Part shown: piece after piece, positions 49,314 to 58,925 of the stretch | How the letters are laid out: the number at the start of each line of letters is the position of its first letter | How positions within the stretch are numbered: the stretch's first letter is position 1 | Assembly (NCBI RefSeq): GCF_014637725.1 | Contig: NZ_BMFC01000010.1 | Location: 62,001 to 126,000, forward strand | Length of the DNA stretch: 64,000 nt | Reading direction: 5' to 3' | Origin: Marivita lacus | GTDB taxonomy: Bacteria; Pseudomonadota; Alphaproteobacteria; Rhodobacterales; Rhodobacteraceae | Notes under the pieces: generated by a model | What the model was told of the DNA's origin: nothing | The model's database searches: none | What the model saw: the letters and a program-made list of their open reading frames with translations, nothing else | Translations under genes and position numbers: made by a program

Positions 49314-50994
49314 CAACGGGCACTCCGGGGGCGGAAATTGCTGTCCAGATCATCTTCGGTGTTGCGCAGGTCGAAATCGAACCCGCCCTGAGCCTTCCGG
49401 TCCTTGCTGGCAACAAGGCGGATCGCGGTCTTGGCCGGGGCACGCATGAAGGCAGGCGCTTCGGTTTGCACGTCGTCCGAGACAAGGAAGAACTTGATCG
49501 CGGCCTGCAGCTGTTCGGCCTGGCTGGCCAGCGCTTCGGCGGTGGTGGACATCTCGTCTGCCGCCGAGGTGTTTTCCTGGGTCACCTTGTCAAGCTGCTG
49601 GATGGCGATGTTGACCTGCGTGGCGCCGGCATCCTGTTCCTGGCTGGCACGGGAAATCTCGGCCACGAGATGCGATGTGCGTTCGATATCGGGCACCAGG
49701 TCCTGGAGCATATCGCCCGCTTCGCGTGCCGCCCGCACCGTGTTGCCCGAGAGGTTGGAAATCTCGCCTGCTGCGGATTGGCTGCGTTCGGCCAGCTTGC
49801 GCACTTCGGAGGCCACAACCGCGAACCCGCGCCCATGTTCACCGGCGCGGGCTGCTTCGACCGCCGCGTTGAGAGCCAGCAGATCGGTCTGGCGCGCGAT
49901 TTCCTGCACCACCAGGATTTTCTCGGCGATGGTCTGCATGGCCGTGACGGCACGGGCCACCGCTTCTCCGCTCTCGCGTGCATCCGCAGCGGATTTGAGC
50001 GCCATTTTCTCGGTGTCAGAGGCGTTCTTCGCGCTTTGCTTGATGTTGGCGGCCATCTGTTCCATCGACGCAGAGGCTTCTTCGGTCGCGCTGGCCTGTT
50101 CGGTGGCACCCTGGCTGAGCGCTTCGGAGGTCGAAGACATTTCCGCCGCGCCAGAGGCCACGTCGCGCGATGCGGTCGATACGTTAGCCACCACATCGCG
50201 CAAACGCAGGACCATGGTGTTTAGAACCGACAGCAAGTCGCCGATTTCGTCATTGCTTCGTTTATCGATGGTTTTGCCAGGTCGCCATTCGCAACGCCCT
50301 CGGCCAGACGAACGGCCGACGCAAGCGCGCGTTTCATGCGGTTTGTGAACACCCAGACGATCACAAGCGAGGTGAGTATCACGAGCAGGCTGATGACGCT
50401 GATCACGATCTGCGTCTGGCGGGCGATTGTCTGGCCCGCAACGGTCTGGCGGTCTGCTTCGCCAAGCTGGTACTGGGTCAGATCGCCCAGCGACTGGTAG
50501 ATCGGGTCAATGGCGATATAGAAGGACTCCCGCATGTAATCGCGGACAATACCCCGGTTTTCGGTTTCGATGAGGGTCGCTAACTGCTCCAACGCGCGGT
50601 CGGCAGCGCCCTTGTTGGCGGCAACGGCATCCTTCAGGATCACCTCTTCCGGTGTCAGGTAGGTCAGGAGGTACGCGCCCCAGAGTTCTTCGATGCGGGC
50701 CTGCTTGCGATCGACAATCGTCGATGCGTCCTGCCAGCTGATCTCGCCGGCCCAGACCGCGTCGACGATGATGCGGGACTCGGAGACGTAAAGGTCGTTG
50801 ATTTCCTTGAGTTGCTGCACCGGAACGATGCGATCGGCAAAGATCGTCTCCATGCGGTCCAGGATTCTCTCCATGCCGAACAGCCCCGCCACTCCGACGA
50901 CGATCATGGCGACAAAGGTCAATGCCTGCAGGGCGATGATCTTGGACGAAAGGCTGCGAAAAAAGCCTTTCGGGGCGGAGGTTTGCAGTGTCAT
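49313..50994 (-). pseudogene. Methyl-accepting chemotaxis protein split by a one-base frameshift
   Basis: Two adjacent frames make one MCP. The upstream part (50994-50221) has an N-terminal transmembrane helix, a 4HB-type periplasmic domain, a second helix and the start of HAMP, then runs out of frame. The downstream part (50236-49313) begins in HAMP and carries the signalling tip with [39 protein letters not shown]. The break is at the A4 run at 50272-50275 (T-run on the plus strand); one extra A would restore a single protein. It may be a real mutation, a sequencing error or a -1 slippage site. Start ATG 50994 (or GTG 50997) overlaps the CheW stop. Confidence 0.85.
50272..50275 (-). other. 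Frameshift site in the MCP HAMP domain (A4 run)
   Basis: Reading GCA AAA CCA in the upstream frame; re-reading the last A as ACC continues into the downstream frame. Only a Lys tRNA slip of -1 on AAAA is needed. Confidence 0.7.
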
Positions 50995-51476
50995 CACGCG
51001 GATACCTTTTCATTCACCGCGTCTGCGGCACTGTATGTTTTGAAAATCATGTCGAGGTCGGGGAACATCACGAAAGCACCCCTGTGCCGGCCGATGCCCA
51101 GAACGAATTCCGGTGGCCATGGAGATCCGACAGGGGGGACATCGCCGATATCGGCCGTGTTCATGATCGTAACCTCTTCGACCTGATCCGCCAGAACGGC
51201 CACGGTCGTTTTTTCGTCCCCGTTGCGCAGATCGAGTACCAGCACGCGGGTGTCCTCGGTCGCCGCGCTGTGGGGAATGCGCAGCGCGACCCGCAGATCG
51301 GTCAGCGGAACCACCACACCGCGCACATTGATCAGGGCAGTGGCAAAACTGCCCGATTGCGGCACGCGGGTGATCGGTACCATCTCGAGGATTTCGCGCA
51401 GGTATTCTGCCGGAATGGCCAGCTTCTCGCTGCCAAGCCGAAAGGTGAGGATGTCGATTTGGCAATCGCGTTTCAT
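50994..51476 (-). CDS. cheW: CheW-type coupling protein
   Basis: A 160-aa CheW domain: IDILTFRLGSEKLAIPAEYLREILEMVPITRVPQSGSFATALINVRGVVVPLTDLR. ATG 51476 overlaps the CheA stop (ATGA). Confidence 0.92.
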   Translation of the reverse strand: MKRDCQIDILTFRLGSEKLAIPAEYLREILEMVPITRVPQSGSFATALINVRGVVVPLTDLRVALRIPHSAATEDTRVLVLDLRNGDEKTTVAVLADQVEEVTIMNTADIGDVPPVGSPWPPEFVLGIGRHRGAFVMFPDLDMIFKTYSAADAVNEKVSA

Positions 51477-53485
51477 GCGGCGACCCCGCGTCTGGCGCGC
51501 AATTCCAGGTCTCGGCCAAGCATGACAAGCTGGTTGGCGTCGAGGATCAGCGCGACCGTGCCATCGCCAAGGATCGTGGCCCCGGAAAAGAACTTCAGAC
51601 CGGCATGGAACTGCGACAGCTGTTTGATGACGGTCTGGTAATTGCCGATGATGCGATCAACGACCAGTCCGACGCGTCCCCCGGTCGAAGAGACCACAAC
51701 GACCTTCTGGAATTCGGGCGGTGCACCGTCGATGTCGAACAAGTGCCGCAAGCGCAGGAAGGGCACAAGGTCGCCGCGAATGTTCAGGTAGGACGATCCG
51801 CCACTGCTCACCACATGCTGCGCCGGAAGCTCCACGCATTCCTCGACTGCGGCCAGCGGGATGGTGTAGCGTTCGCCGCCCACGTCGATCAGCATGCCGT
51901 CGATGATCGCAAGGGTCAGCGGCAGGCGCAGGGTCAGCGTCGTGCCTTGCCCCGGTTCGGAGGCAAGGTCGATCTCGCCGCGCAACGACCCGATGGTGCG
52001 CATGACCACATCCATCCCGACACCGCGCCCCGACAGTTCGGTGACCTTGTCCACCGTGGAAAACCCCGGTTGAAAGATCATGCGGAAGATCTCGCTTTCG
52101 CTCAGATCGTCCTTGGCCGAGATCAGACCGCGGCTGATCGCCCGTTCCCGGATTTTCCCGGGGTTCAGACCGCGGCCATCGTCGCGCACGGTGATCAGAA
52201 CTTCGGCACCCGAATAGCGCGCGCCGAGTTCGATCATCCCGGTTTCCGGTTTTCCCGCCGCGCGCCGCTCCTCCGGGCGTTCCAGCCCGTGATCAACAGC
52301 ATTGCGCAGGATATGCACCAGCGGGTCGGCCAGCAGTTCGATGACAGTCTTGTCCAGTTCGGTGTCTTCACCAACCGTGACAAAGTCGAGCGGTTTGCCC
52401 AGCGACGCCGACAGATCGCGCATCAGGCGCCGGAACCGTCCCAGAATGCTTCCGATGGGCACCATGCGCATCGACATCGTGGCATCCCGCAGACCGGCGA
52501 CAAGGCGCTGAATGTCTTCGGCCACGGCCATCATCGCGGGGTCGCTTGTCGCCTCGGTCAGGGCCTGCAACCGCGCGTCGGCGATGACCAGCTCTCCAAC
52601 ACGGTCCATCAATTCGTCCAGCCGTTCGGTGGCGACCCGCATGGTTTCGCCCGCACTCGGTGGACTCGCTGGTTGGGCCTTCGGCAGTGCGGGCAGCTCG
52701 GTCCCAGGGTCCGCGATCGGGGCTTGCAGGGATTGCGGTGCCTCCGGAGCAAAGGACAGCTGTTCAACACGGCGTTCGACGGTCAGGTCCATGTCATCGC
52801 GCACGAAGATGAACACCATGTCGATATCGGCGTCGGACAGATCGGCAGCGATTTCGATCTCCCACCCGACATGGCAATCGGTCGGGTCAAGATCGCCCAG
52901 CGTCGGAACCCGGTCCTCAAGCGCGCGTATGGTGGTGTCGCCGAACCCGCGCAGTTCGTCGATCAGCAGGGCGGGGTTGGTGCCAAGTCGCAAGGCATCC
53001 GTGCCCAGCCAGAAGCGGACAATCGTCATGACATTGCCAGAGGGGCCGTTTTCGACCGGTTGCGGGCTCTGCGCGGTGTCTTGCGTGGCGGTAGGAGCAT
53101 CCGCTTCAACGGTGGGCATCAGACGGCCAAGGTTGGCAAGGATGCGCCGGTTTTCCGCCTCGGTGCCTTCGGTGCTCTGCATCAGCTTGCCGATCTGGTC
53201 ACAGGCCTGAAGCGACAGGCCAATCAGGTCGTAAGTCACCACCGCGCGCCCATTGCGCAGGTCGTCAAAGGCCGTTTCGAATTCATGCACGAACTGCGAA
53301 AGCTCGGTAAACCCGAACATCGCACCCGATCCCTTGATCGTGTGCATGCTGCGGAAAATCGAATTGATCAGCTCCGTATCCGAGGGCCGGGCTTCAAGAT
53401 CCATCAGGCCTTTCTCGATGGAGTGCAGAAGCTCCGTGGCCTCCTGCCTGAAGATCTCGGCCCCGATATCGTCAACTTCGCTCAT
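51473..53485 (-). CDS. cheA: CheA chemotaxis histidine kinase
   Basis: A 670-aa kinase. P1 HPt domain with phospho-His48 (SMHTIKGSGAMF), then a dimerisation domain, an ATPase domain with N box HILRNAVDHGLE, DDGRGLN and LSGRGVGMDVV, and a C-terminal CheW-like domain. No second HPt is evident. ATG 53485 overlaps the CheY stop (ATGA). Confidence 0.95.
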   Translation of the reverse strand: MSEVDDIGAEIFRQEATELLHSIEKGLMDLEARPSDTELINSIFRSMHTIKGSGAMFGFTELSQFVHEFETAFDDLRNGRAVVTYDLIGLSLQACDQIGKLMQSTEGTEAENRRILANLGRLMPTVEADAPTATQDTAQSPQPVENGPSGNVMTIVRFWLGTDALRLGTNPALLIDELRGFGDTTIRALEDRVPTLGDLDPTDCHVGWEIEIAADLSDADIDMVFIFVRDDMDLTVERRVEQLSFAPEAPQSLQAPIADPGTELPALPKAQPASPPSAGETMRVATERLDELMDRVGELVIADARLQALTEATSDPAMMAVAEDIQRLVAGLRDATMSMRMVPIGSILGRFRRLMRDLSASLGKPLDFVTVGEDTELDKTVIELLADPLVHILRNAVDHGLERPEERRAAGKPETGMIELGARYSGAEVLITVRDDGRGLNPGKIRERAISRGLISAKDDLSESEIFRMIFQPGFSTVDKVTELSGRGVGMDVVMRTIGSLRGEIDLASEPGQGTTLTLRLPLTLAIIDGMLIDVGGERYTIPLAAVEECVELPAQHVVSSGGSSYLNIRGDLVPFLRLRHLFDIDGAPPEFQKVVVVSSTGGRVGLVVDRIIGNYQTVIKQLSQFHAGLKFFSGATILGDGTVALILDANQLVMLGRDLELRARRGVAA

Positions 53486-53850
53486 GCGCCGACGATCTTT
53501 TTCACAACGGCAAGGATCTGGGTCTGGTCGAACGGTTTGACCATCCATCCCGTCGCACCCGCCTCCTTGGCCTGCGCTTTCAGCGCCGCGTCGCTGTCCG
53601 TGGACAGGAATACGACCGGCACACCCACGGAGTGCGGCGTTTCGCGGTACTTGCGGATAAAGCCCAGACCGTCGAGCCGCGGCATGTTCTGGTCGGTCAG
53701 AACCGCATCGACATGAACCGAGGTCGCCTTTTCGAGCGCGTCCTGACCGTCCACCGCTTCGATGATGCCATACCCGGCGGCTTCAAGCGTCATTCGGACC
53801 ATCATGCGAACAGACGGAGAGTCGTCTACGACGAGAACGGTTTTTGCCAT
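53482..53850 (-). CDS. cheY: CheY-like response regulator
   Basis: A 122-aa single receiver domain. VLVVDDSPSVR, phospho-acceptor Asp53 (LTDQNMPRLDG) and MVKPFDQ (Lys). Phosphorylated by CheA to switch the flagellar motor or another output. Confidence 0.92.
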   Translation of the reverse strand: MAKTVLVVDDSPSVRMMVRMTLEAAGYGIIEAVDGQDALEKATSVHVDAVLTDQNMPRLDGLGFIRKYRETPHSVGVPVVFLSTDSDAALKAQAKEAGATGWMVKPFDQTQILAVVKKIVGA

Positions 53851-53869
53851 GTCATGTTATCCTTGTTGA

Positions 53870-54154
53870 TCAGATCCGGTCAGGTTTTCGGGAAAAACAG
53901 ATACCGAACTCCGCGAGCCGTGCATCAAACGTGCCATTCCCTTGGGACAGGACGGAAAACGACTTGGCATCGCGGTCTGCGGTCTTCCGGGCGCTGATCA
54001 GAAGTTGAAGCATCGCAAGATCGATCTGCGTGACCTGGCCACAGGTGACGACAATTGCGTCATGGTCTTCGATCATCTGCCGCAGCGATGCCTGAACCTG
54101 CGCGCATTCGGACATCGTGGCTTTGGTCGGCAGGTCGTATGTTGGAATGGACAC
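53870..54154 (-). CDS. STAS domain protein
   Basis: A 94-aa STAS-like protein with ECAQVQASLRQMIEDHDAIVVTCGQVTQIDLAMLQLLISARKTADRDAKSF. The position of the phosphorylatable Ser in anti-anti-sigma factors reads TQIDLAML, with Asp in that place, so regulation by a serine kinase is doubtful. GTG 54154 was chosen because GGGAA lies 9 nt before it; GTG 54178 is possible. First gene of the chemotaxis operon. Confidence 0.7.
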   Translation of the reverse strand: MSIPTYDLPTKATMSECAQVQASLRQMIEDHDAIVVTCGQVTQIDLAMLQLLISARKTADRDAKSFSVLSQGNGTFDARLAEFGICFSRKPDRI

Positions 54155-54368
54155 TGTGCAAGGTTCCCTCGTCGTCACCCCTGTTGCGAGGTTTAACGAA
54201 CAGGTGCCGCATCCTTTTAGGGGGCGGCACGCCCGAGGGGGTCGGTCAGAGTGTTCTGGCGTGGGAATTCAGGTGTAAAGCTCTAGAATATATAAGTTAT
54301 TTTCAAACGTCGGGTATCCAAAGATACGCGTCGCGCTGGGCGCGCACGGCTCTCCCGAGCGCGTGAGA

Positions 54369-55031
54369 CTACGACAGCGCTGCGAGGCACATATGCGCAG
54401 AGGCGGCCACCGGATCGACGATGATGCTGCCCTCGGGCGCGGTGAAATGCGCGGCCATGGCCGTCATGCCGCCGCACCCCAGAACAAGGCTGCTGCCGGG
54501 ATGGATGGCGGCGATCCGATCGAGCGCCACCTGCACACGCCGGAGGCTGTCCGCTCCGGTGTTCAGCTCGAGCACAGGCACGCCCGACGCGTGAACCCCG
54601 GCGCAGCGGTCATCCAACCGCATGGCCCGGATGTTTTCCGCGATCACCGGCACCGACACATCGAGGCTGGTGATGACCGCGAACCGTGCCGAGGCAAGGC
54701 TGCCCGCGATGCATCCCGCCTCTCCGAGGCCGATCACCGGCAGGCCGCCTTTTGCGCGCAATGTGGCAATGCCCGTGTCGTCAAAGCACCCGATCACAAC
54801 CGCATCCGCGCCCTGATGGCGCGCCTCGTCGAAGAGGGCAAACAGCCCGTCCAGACACAGCTCCGCATCCTCGGGGCCCTGGATGGAAGCCGGGCCGCGA
54901 TGGTTGGTCATGCCGACGACTTCGGCCAGTGCACCCACAGCAGCGTGCGCGACTGTCACCATTTCGGTGGTCATCCGTTCGGTCGAATTGGGGTTGAGGA
55001 TGGCAATCCTCGGTTTTGCGCGTGTGGTCAC
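54369..55031 (-). CDS. Aspartate/glutamate/hydantoin racemase family protein
   Basis: A 220-aa protein of the Asp/Glu racemase superfamily: RIAILNPNST at the N-terminus, and two catalytic cysteines in VIGCFDD and VLGCGGM. GTG 55031 overlaps the ABC ATPase stop as GTGA, so it is the last gene of the peptide transport operon. It probably converts an L or D form of an amino acid or hydantoin taken up by the transporter. Confidence 0.82.
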   Translation of the reverse strand: MTTRAKPRIAILNPNSTERMTTEMVTVAHAAVGALAEVVGMTNHRGPASIQGPEDAELCLDGLFALFDEARHQGADAVVIGCFDDTGIATLRAKGGLPVIGLGEAGCIAGSLASARFAVITSLDVSVPVIAENIRAMRLDDRCAGVHASGVPVLELNTGADSLRRVQVALDRIAAIHPGSSLVLGCGGMTAMAAHFTAPEGSIIVDPVAASAHMCLAALS

Positions 55032-56047
55032 GAACGGCCCCCTGCACCCGCCATCGCCTCGGCGCGGCTTGCCTGAACACAGCGGGCCCAACGCCCGTCA
55101 CCACCGGTCCAGACCGGAATGGGGCTTGCAGAGCAGGCCGCCTCGGCATGGGCGCAGCGCGGCGCAAAGGAACAGCCTTCGGGCAATGCGCTCAGCGCTG
55201 GCGGCGCACCGGGCACCGCATCGAGCCGCGTTCCCGGCACAGCCCCCACCAGATTGGCCGCCAGAAGCCCCTTGGAATAGGGATGGCGCGCATCGCGGAT
55301 CACGTCCCGGACCGACCCGGTTTCGACAAAGCTGCCCGCATACATCACGGCCAGCCTGTCGGACACTTCGACCGCCACCCCGATGTCATGAGTGACAAAG
55401 ATCACGCCCATGCCCAGTTCCTGCTGCAAGTCGCGCAGCAGAAGCAGGATCTGGATCTGGACTGTCGCATCCAGCGCCGTTGTCGGCTCGTCCGCCAGAA
55501 GCAGCTTTGGGCGGCAGGCAAGGGCAAGCGCGATCATCGCGCGCTGGCGCATGCCGCCGGACATCTCGTGCGGGTAATTGTCCAGCCGCCGCCTGGCCGA
55601 CGGGATGCGGACCAGTTCCAGCATTTCCAGCGCACGCGCCATCGCGTCGGTCTTGGATGCACCCTCGTGGCGGATGACGGTTTCCGCGATCTGCTGACCG
55701 ATGGTGTAGACCGGATCAAGTGCCAGCGAAGGGTCCTGAAAGATCATCGACGCAACACCGCCCCGATGATCGGCCAGCGCACGGCCTTGCAGGGACAGAA
55801 CGTCCTGACCATCCACCTCGATGGTGCCGGTGATCCGCGTCTTCCGTTCAGGCAAAAGGCGCAGCAGGGTCTTGAGCGTCACGCTCTTGCCCGACCCGCT
55901 TTCCCCGAGGATGCCCAGAACCTCGCCTGGCGCCAGATCGAAACTGACATTGTTCACCGCATGAACGGGCGGCGTGCCAGCGAACCGGACAGACAGGTCA
56001 TGGACCCGGACAAGCGGCGTGTCGGACTGCGACGGAAGCGGTGTCAT
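55028..56047 (-). CDS. Dipeptide/oligopeptide ABC transporter ATP-binding protein (DppD-like)
   Basis: A 339-aa ATPase with Walker A GESGSGKS, signature MSGGMRQR, Walker [13 protein letters not shown] and a C-terminal Cys-rich oligopeptide-binding extension ([15 protein letters not shown]). ATG 56047 overlaps the preceding stop (ATGA). Confidence 0.9.
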   Translation of the reverse strand: MTPLPSQSDTPLVRVHDLSVRFAGTPPVHAVNNVSFDLAPGEVLGILGESGSGKSVTLKTLLRLLPERKTRITGTIEVDGQDVLSLQGRALADHRGGVASMIFQDPSLALDPVYTIGQQIAETVIRHEGASKTDAMARALEMLELVRIPSARRRLDNYPHEMSGGMRQRAMIALALACRPKLLLADEPTTALDATVQIQILLLLRDLQQELGMGVIFVTHDIGVAVEVSDRLAVMYAGSFVETGSVRDVIRDARHPYSKGLLAANLVGAVPGTRLDAVPGAPPALSALPEGCSFAPRCAHAEAACSASPIPVWTGGDGRWARCVQASRAEAMAGAGGRS

Positions 56048-57018
56048 GCGACCTGCTCCTTGGAGGTGTTGAGATGACAGGCGGCGACATGGCTTTTGCC
56101 GACCTTGTAGGATACCGGAACCTGCGTCGAACAGGGGCCAAAGGCGTGGGCGCAGCGGGTGTGGAAGCGGCATCCCGGCGGTGGGTCGATCGGATTGGGC
56201 GGATCACCTGCCAGCGGTGCCTCCAGCGTGCGCCGGTCCGGATCAAGCGAGGGCATCGCCGCCAGCAACGCTTCGGTATAGGGGTGACGCGGCGCGCTGT
56301 AGAGGCTTTCCGCGGGTCCGATCTCGGCCACTTCGCCCAGATACATGACCATCACCCGATCCGAGATATGGCGCACCACGTTGAGGTCGTGGCTGATGAA
56401 GACATAGGTCAGACCGCGTTCGCGCCGCAGGTCCATCAGCAGGTTCAGCACCTGCGCCTCGACCGACTTGTCCAGCGCAGACACAGCCTCGTCGAGCACG
56501 ATCACCTGCGGATCAAAGGCCAGCGCGCGGGCGATGTTGACCCGCTGCCGCTGCCCGCCGGACAGCTCATGCGCATAGCGCCCACCAAAGCGGGCAGGGT
56601 CCAGCCCGACCCTGTCGAGCAGGTCCTGCGCCTTGCGCGTGGCTTCACCGCGTGAAGCGCCATGCACCATCGGGCCAAAGGCCACCGCGTCGATCATCGT
56701 CATGCGCGGGTTCAACGAGGCGAAACTGTCCTGAAACACCATCTGCACCTTGCTGCGGAACGCCTTGAGCGGCAGTTCCGGGCCAACAACCTTGCCATCG
56801 AAGCGGACGCTGCCGCTGTCGGGTGTCAGCAATTGCACCAGCAGGCGGGCGGTCGTGGACTTGCCACATCCGCTTTCGCCGACGACGCCCAGCGTTTCGC
56901 CGGGGGCCAGTTCGAAACTCACGTCATCGACCGCGCGCACCACCTTGCGGGCCGCACCAAAGCCACCGGCGTTGAAATGCTTGACGAGGTTGTGGGCGGA
57001 CAGGATCGGCGCGCTCAT
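56044..57018 (-). CDS. Dipeptide/oligopeptide ABC transporter ATP-binding protein (DppF-like)
   Basis: A 324-aa ATPase. Walker A GESGCGKST, signature LSGGQRQRV, Walker B VIVLDEAVSALD (Ala in place of the usual Pro), and the C-terminal Cys motif GCRFHTRCAHAFGPC. ATG 57018 overlaps the permease stop. Confidence 0.9.
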   Translation of the reverse strand: MSAPILSAHNLVKHFNAGGFGAARKVVRAVDDVSFELAPGETLGVVGESGCGKSTTARLLVQLLTPDSGSVRFDGKVVGPELPLKAFRSKVQMVFQDSFASLNPRMTMIDAVAFGPMVHGASRGEATRKAQDLLDRVGLDPARFGGRYAHELSGGQRQRVNIARALAFDPQVIVLDEAVSALDKSVEAQVLNLLMDLRRERGLTYVFISHDLNVVRHISDRVMVMYLGEVAEIGPAESLYSAPRHPYTEALLAAMPSLDPDRRTLEAPLAGDPPNPIDPPPGCRFHTRCAHAFGPCSTQVPVSYKVGKSHVAACHLNTSKEQVA

Positions 57019-57902
57019 TGCTTGACATCCATGGCAGACCGCAACCCGTCGCTCAGCATGTTGAACGAGATCGAGGTGAGAAAGATCATCACGCCGGGCA
57101 GGGCGGCCAGCCAGGGCTGGACATAGATCGCGTTGCGTAGCGTGTTCAGCATCAATCCCCATTCCGCATTGGGTGGGCTCACCCCGAGGCCAAGGAAGGA
57201 CAGGCCCGCGGCAAGGATCATCGACACCGAGATCAGGCTGGTGGAATAGACGAAGATCGGGCCAAGCACGTTGCCCAGCACATGATCGCGCACGATCTGC
57301 AGGCTCGATGCTCCGCTGGCCTGTGCCGCTTCTATATATTCAAGCTTGCGCACCGATGTGGTGACGCTTTCGGCCACGCGGGCAATGGGTGGAATGAAGA
57401 CGACCGTCAGCGACAAGAGCCCGTTGAGGATGCCCGCACCCAGCGCGCCGGAAATCGCGATTGCCAGCAGCACCGACGGAAAGGCGTAGAGCACGTCGAG
57501 AACGCGCATGGTGATCGTGTTGACCCAACCGCCCAGGTATCCGGCGGCGATGCCGATGGTCGACCCGATGGCAAAGGCGATCAGCACCGGCACGACCCCC
57601 ATAAACAGCGAGAGGCGCGCGCCATAGATCAGACGGCTCAGCATGTCGCGGCCCAACTCGTCGGCCCCCAGTGGATAGCCTTCGGTTCCGATGGGCGAGA
57701 GGCGCTTGATCATGCTGCCTTGCAACGGATCGGCAGGCGCGATCCACGGCGTGAAGATCGCCATCAGCACCAGACCGGCCGCGACAAGTCCAGCGCAGAC
57801 CGCCACCTTGTCGCGCAGGAATCGTGTCCAGACCGAGCGCCAGTAGCCTTGTGATTTCTCGATGGTGGCCAAAGGCGCGATGGTTTCTGCGGTGACAGCC
57901 AT
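57015..57902 (-). CDS. Dipeptide/oligopeptide ABC transporter permease (DppC-like)
   Basis: A 295-aa permease with an N-terminal DppC-type helix, then PLGADELGRDMLSRLIYGARLSL and the EAA loop EAAQASGASSLQIVRDHVLGNVL. ATG 57902; 3 bp between genes. Confidence 0.92.
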   Translation of the reverse strand: MAVTAETIAPLATIEKSQGYWRSVWTRFLRDKVAVCAGLVAAGLVLMAIFTPWIAPADPLQGSMIKRLSPIGTEGYPLGADELGRDMLSRLIYGARLSLFMGVVPVLIAFAIGSTIGIAAGYLGGWVNTITMRVLDVLYAFPSVLLAIAISGALGAGILNGLLSLTVVFIPPIARVAESVTTSVRKLEYIEAAQASGASSLQIVRDHVLGNVLGPIFVYSTSLISVSMILAAGLSFLGLGVSPPNAEWGLMLNTLRNAIYVQPWLAALPGVMIFLTSISFNMLSDGLRSAMDVKQ

Positions 57903-57905
57903 GTC

Positions 57906-58859
57906 TCAGCCCCTTTGCAAGCGCGGATCGAGCGAGGTCTGCGCCACGTCGACCAGCAGGTTGAGGATGACGAAGAACATCGCGAGTACGAGGATGGTGC
58001 CCTGCAGCAGTGGCAGGTCGCGCTGAAAGATCGCCTGTCCCAGCAGGAACCCTGTTCCCGGCCACGAAAACACGGTTTCGATCAGGATCGACCCGCCCAG
58101 GAGGTAGCCCAGTTGCAACCCCATTACGGCCAGCGCGGTGGGGGCGGCGTTCTTGATGACATGCGCCAGCACGCCGCGATCCAGCAGGCCCTTGGCGCGC
58201 AGGCCGGACACGAATTCCTGTTGCAGGATGTCGGCGACAAGCGCGCGGACGGTGCGCGCGACGATGCCCATGGGGATCACCGACATCGTGATGGCGGGCA
58301 GGATCAGGTACTGCATGTGCTCCCAATCCCAGATCCACTGGCTTGATCCACCGGGGCCGGCGCCTGTTGCGGGCAGCCAGCGCAGCTCGACCGAAAAGAT
58401 GATGACCATGACCATGCCCAGCCAGTAATGTGGCACCGACACGCCGATCACCGAGATCGCAGTGGCCAGCTTGTCGATCCAGCTGTCGCGGAAATACCCC
58501 GCGACAAAGCCGAAGAGCCCGCCTAGCGTGAACCCGATGATTGTCGCCGTGACCGCAAGGATAAGCGTGTTGCCCACCGCGTTGAACACTTCGGATGCCA
58601 CGGGCCGCCCTGTCGCGATTGAATTTCCCAGATCGCCCTGAACCGCGCGACCCAGCCAGCGCAGGAACTGTTCGGGATAGGAGCGGTCGAAGCCATAGAT
58701 CGCCATCATCTGCTGCTGCAATTCCACCGACGCGTCCGGCGGCAGGATCGACACGAGCGGATCACCGGGGGAAATGTGGACCAGCGCGAAACACACCAGC
58801 GACACGCCAAGCATGATCGGCACGGTATAGAGAATGCGGCGCAGGATGAACGAAATCAT
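57906..58859 (-). CDS. Dipeptide/oligopeptide ABC transporter permease (DppB-like)
   Basis: A 317-aa permease. FILRRILYTVPIMLGVSLVCFALVHISPGDP is the classical DppB start; the EAA-like loop FVSGLRAKGLLDRGVLAHVIKNA follows. ATG 58859. Confidence 0.93.
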   Translation of the reverse strand: MISFILRRILYTVPIMLGVSLVCFALVHISPGDPLVSILPPDASVELQQQMMAIYGFDRSYPEQFLRWLGRAVQGDLGNSIATGRPVASEVFNAVGNTLILAVTATIIGFTLGGLFGFVAGYFRDSWIDKLATAISVIGVSVPHYWLGMVMVIIFSVELRWLPATGAGPGGSSQWIWDWEHMQYLILPAITMSVIPMGIVARTVRALVADILQQEFVSGLRAKGLLDRGVLAHVIKNAAPTALAVMGLQLGYLLGGSILIETVFSWPGTGFLLGQAIFQRDLPLLQGTILVLAMFFVILNLLVDVAQTSLDPRLQRG

Positions 58860-58882
58860 GGGCGGGGTGGCCTGTCAAAAAA

Positions 58883-58910
58883 GGGGTCGTCCCGAAACCG
58901 GGGCGACCCC
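58883..58910 (-). terminator. Leaky terminator between the binding protein and permease genes
   Basis: On the minus strand, GGGGTCG / CGACCCC with an internal CCC/GGG stem, then TTTTTT. It probably lowers expression of the downstream permease genes relative to the binding protein. Confidence 0.75.
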
Positions 58911-58925
58911 AAAGGTTGCTGTAGT

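Noticed and set aside
51605-53716. 703-codon open frame on the plus strand opposite cheA
   Set aside because: It is antisense to an intact CheA with all catalytic boxes; long antisense frames are common in GC-rich DNA and this one has no recognisable domain.
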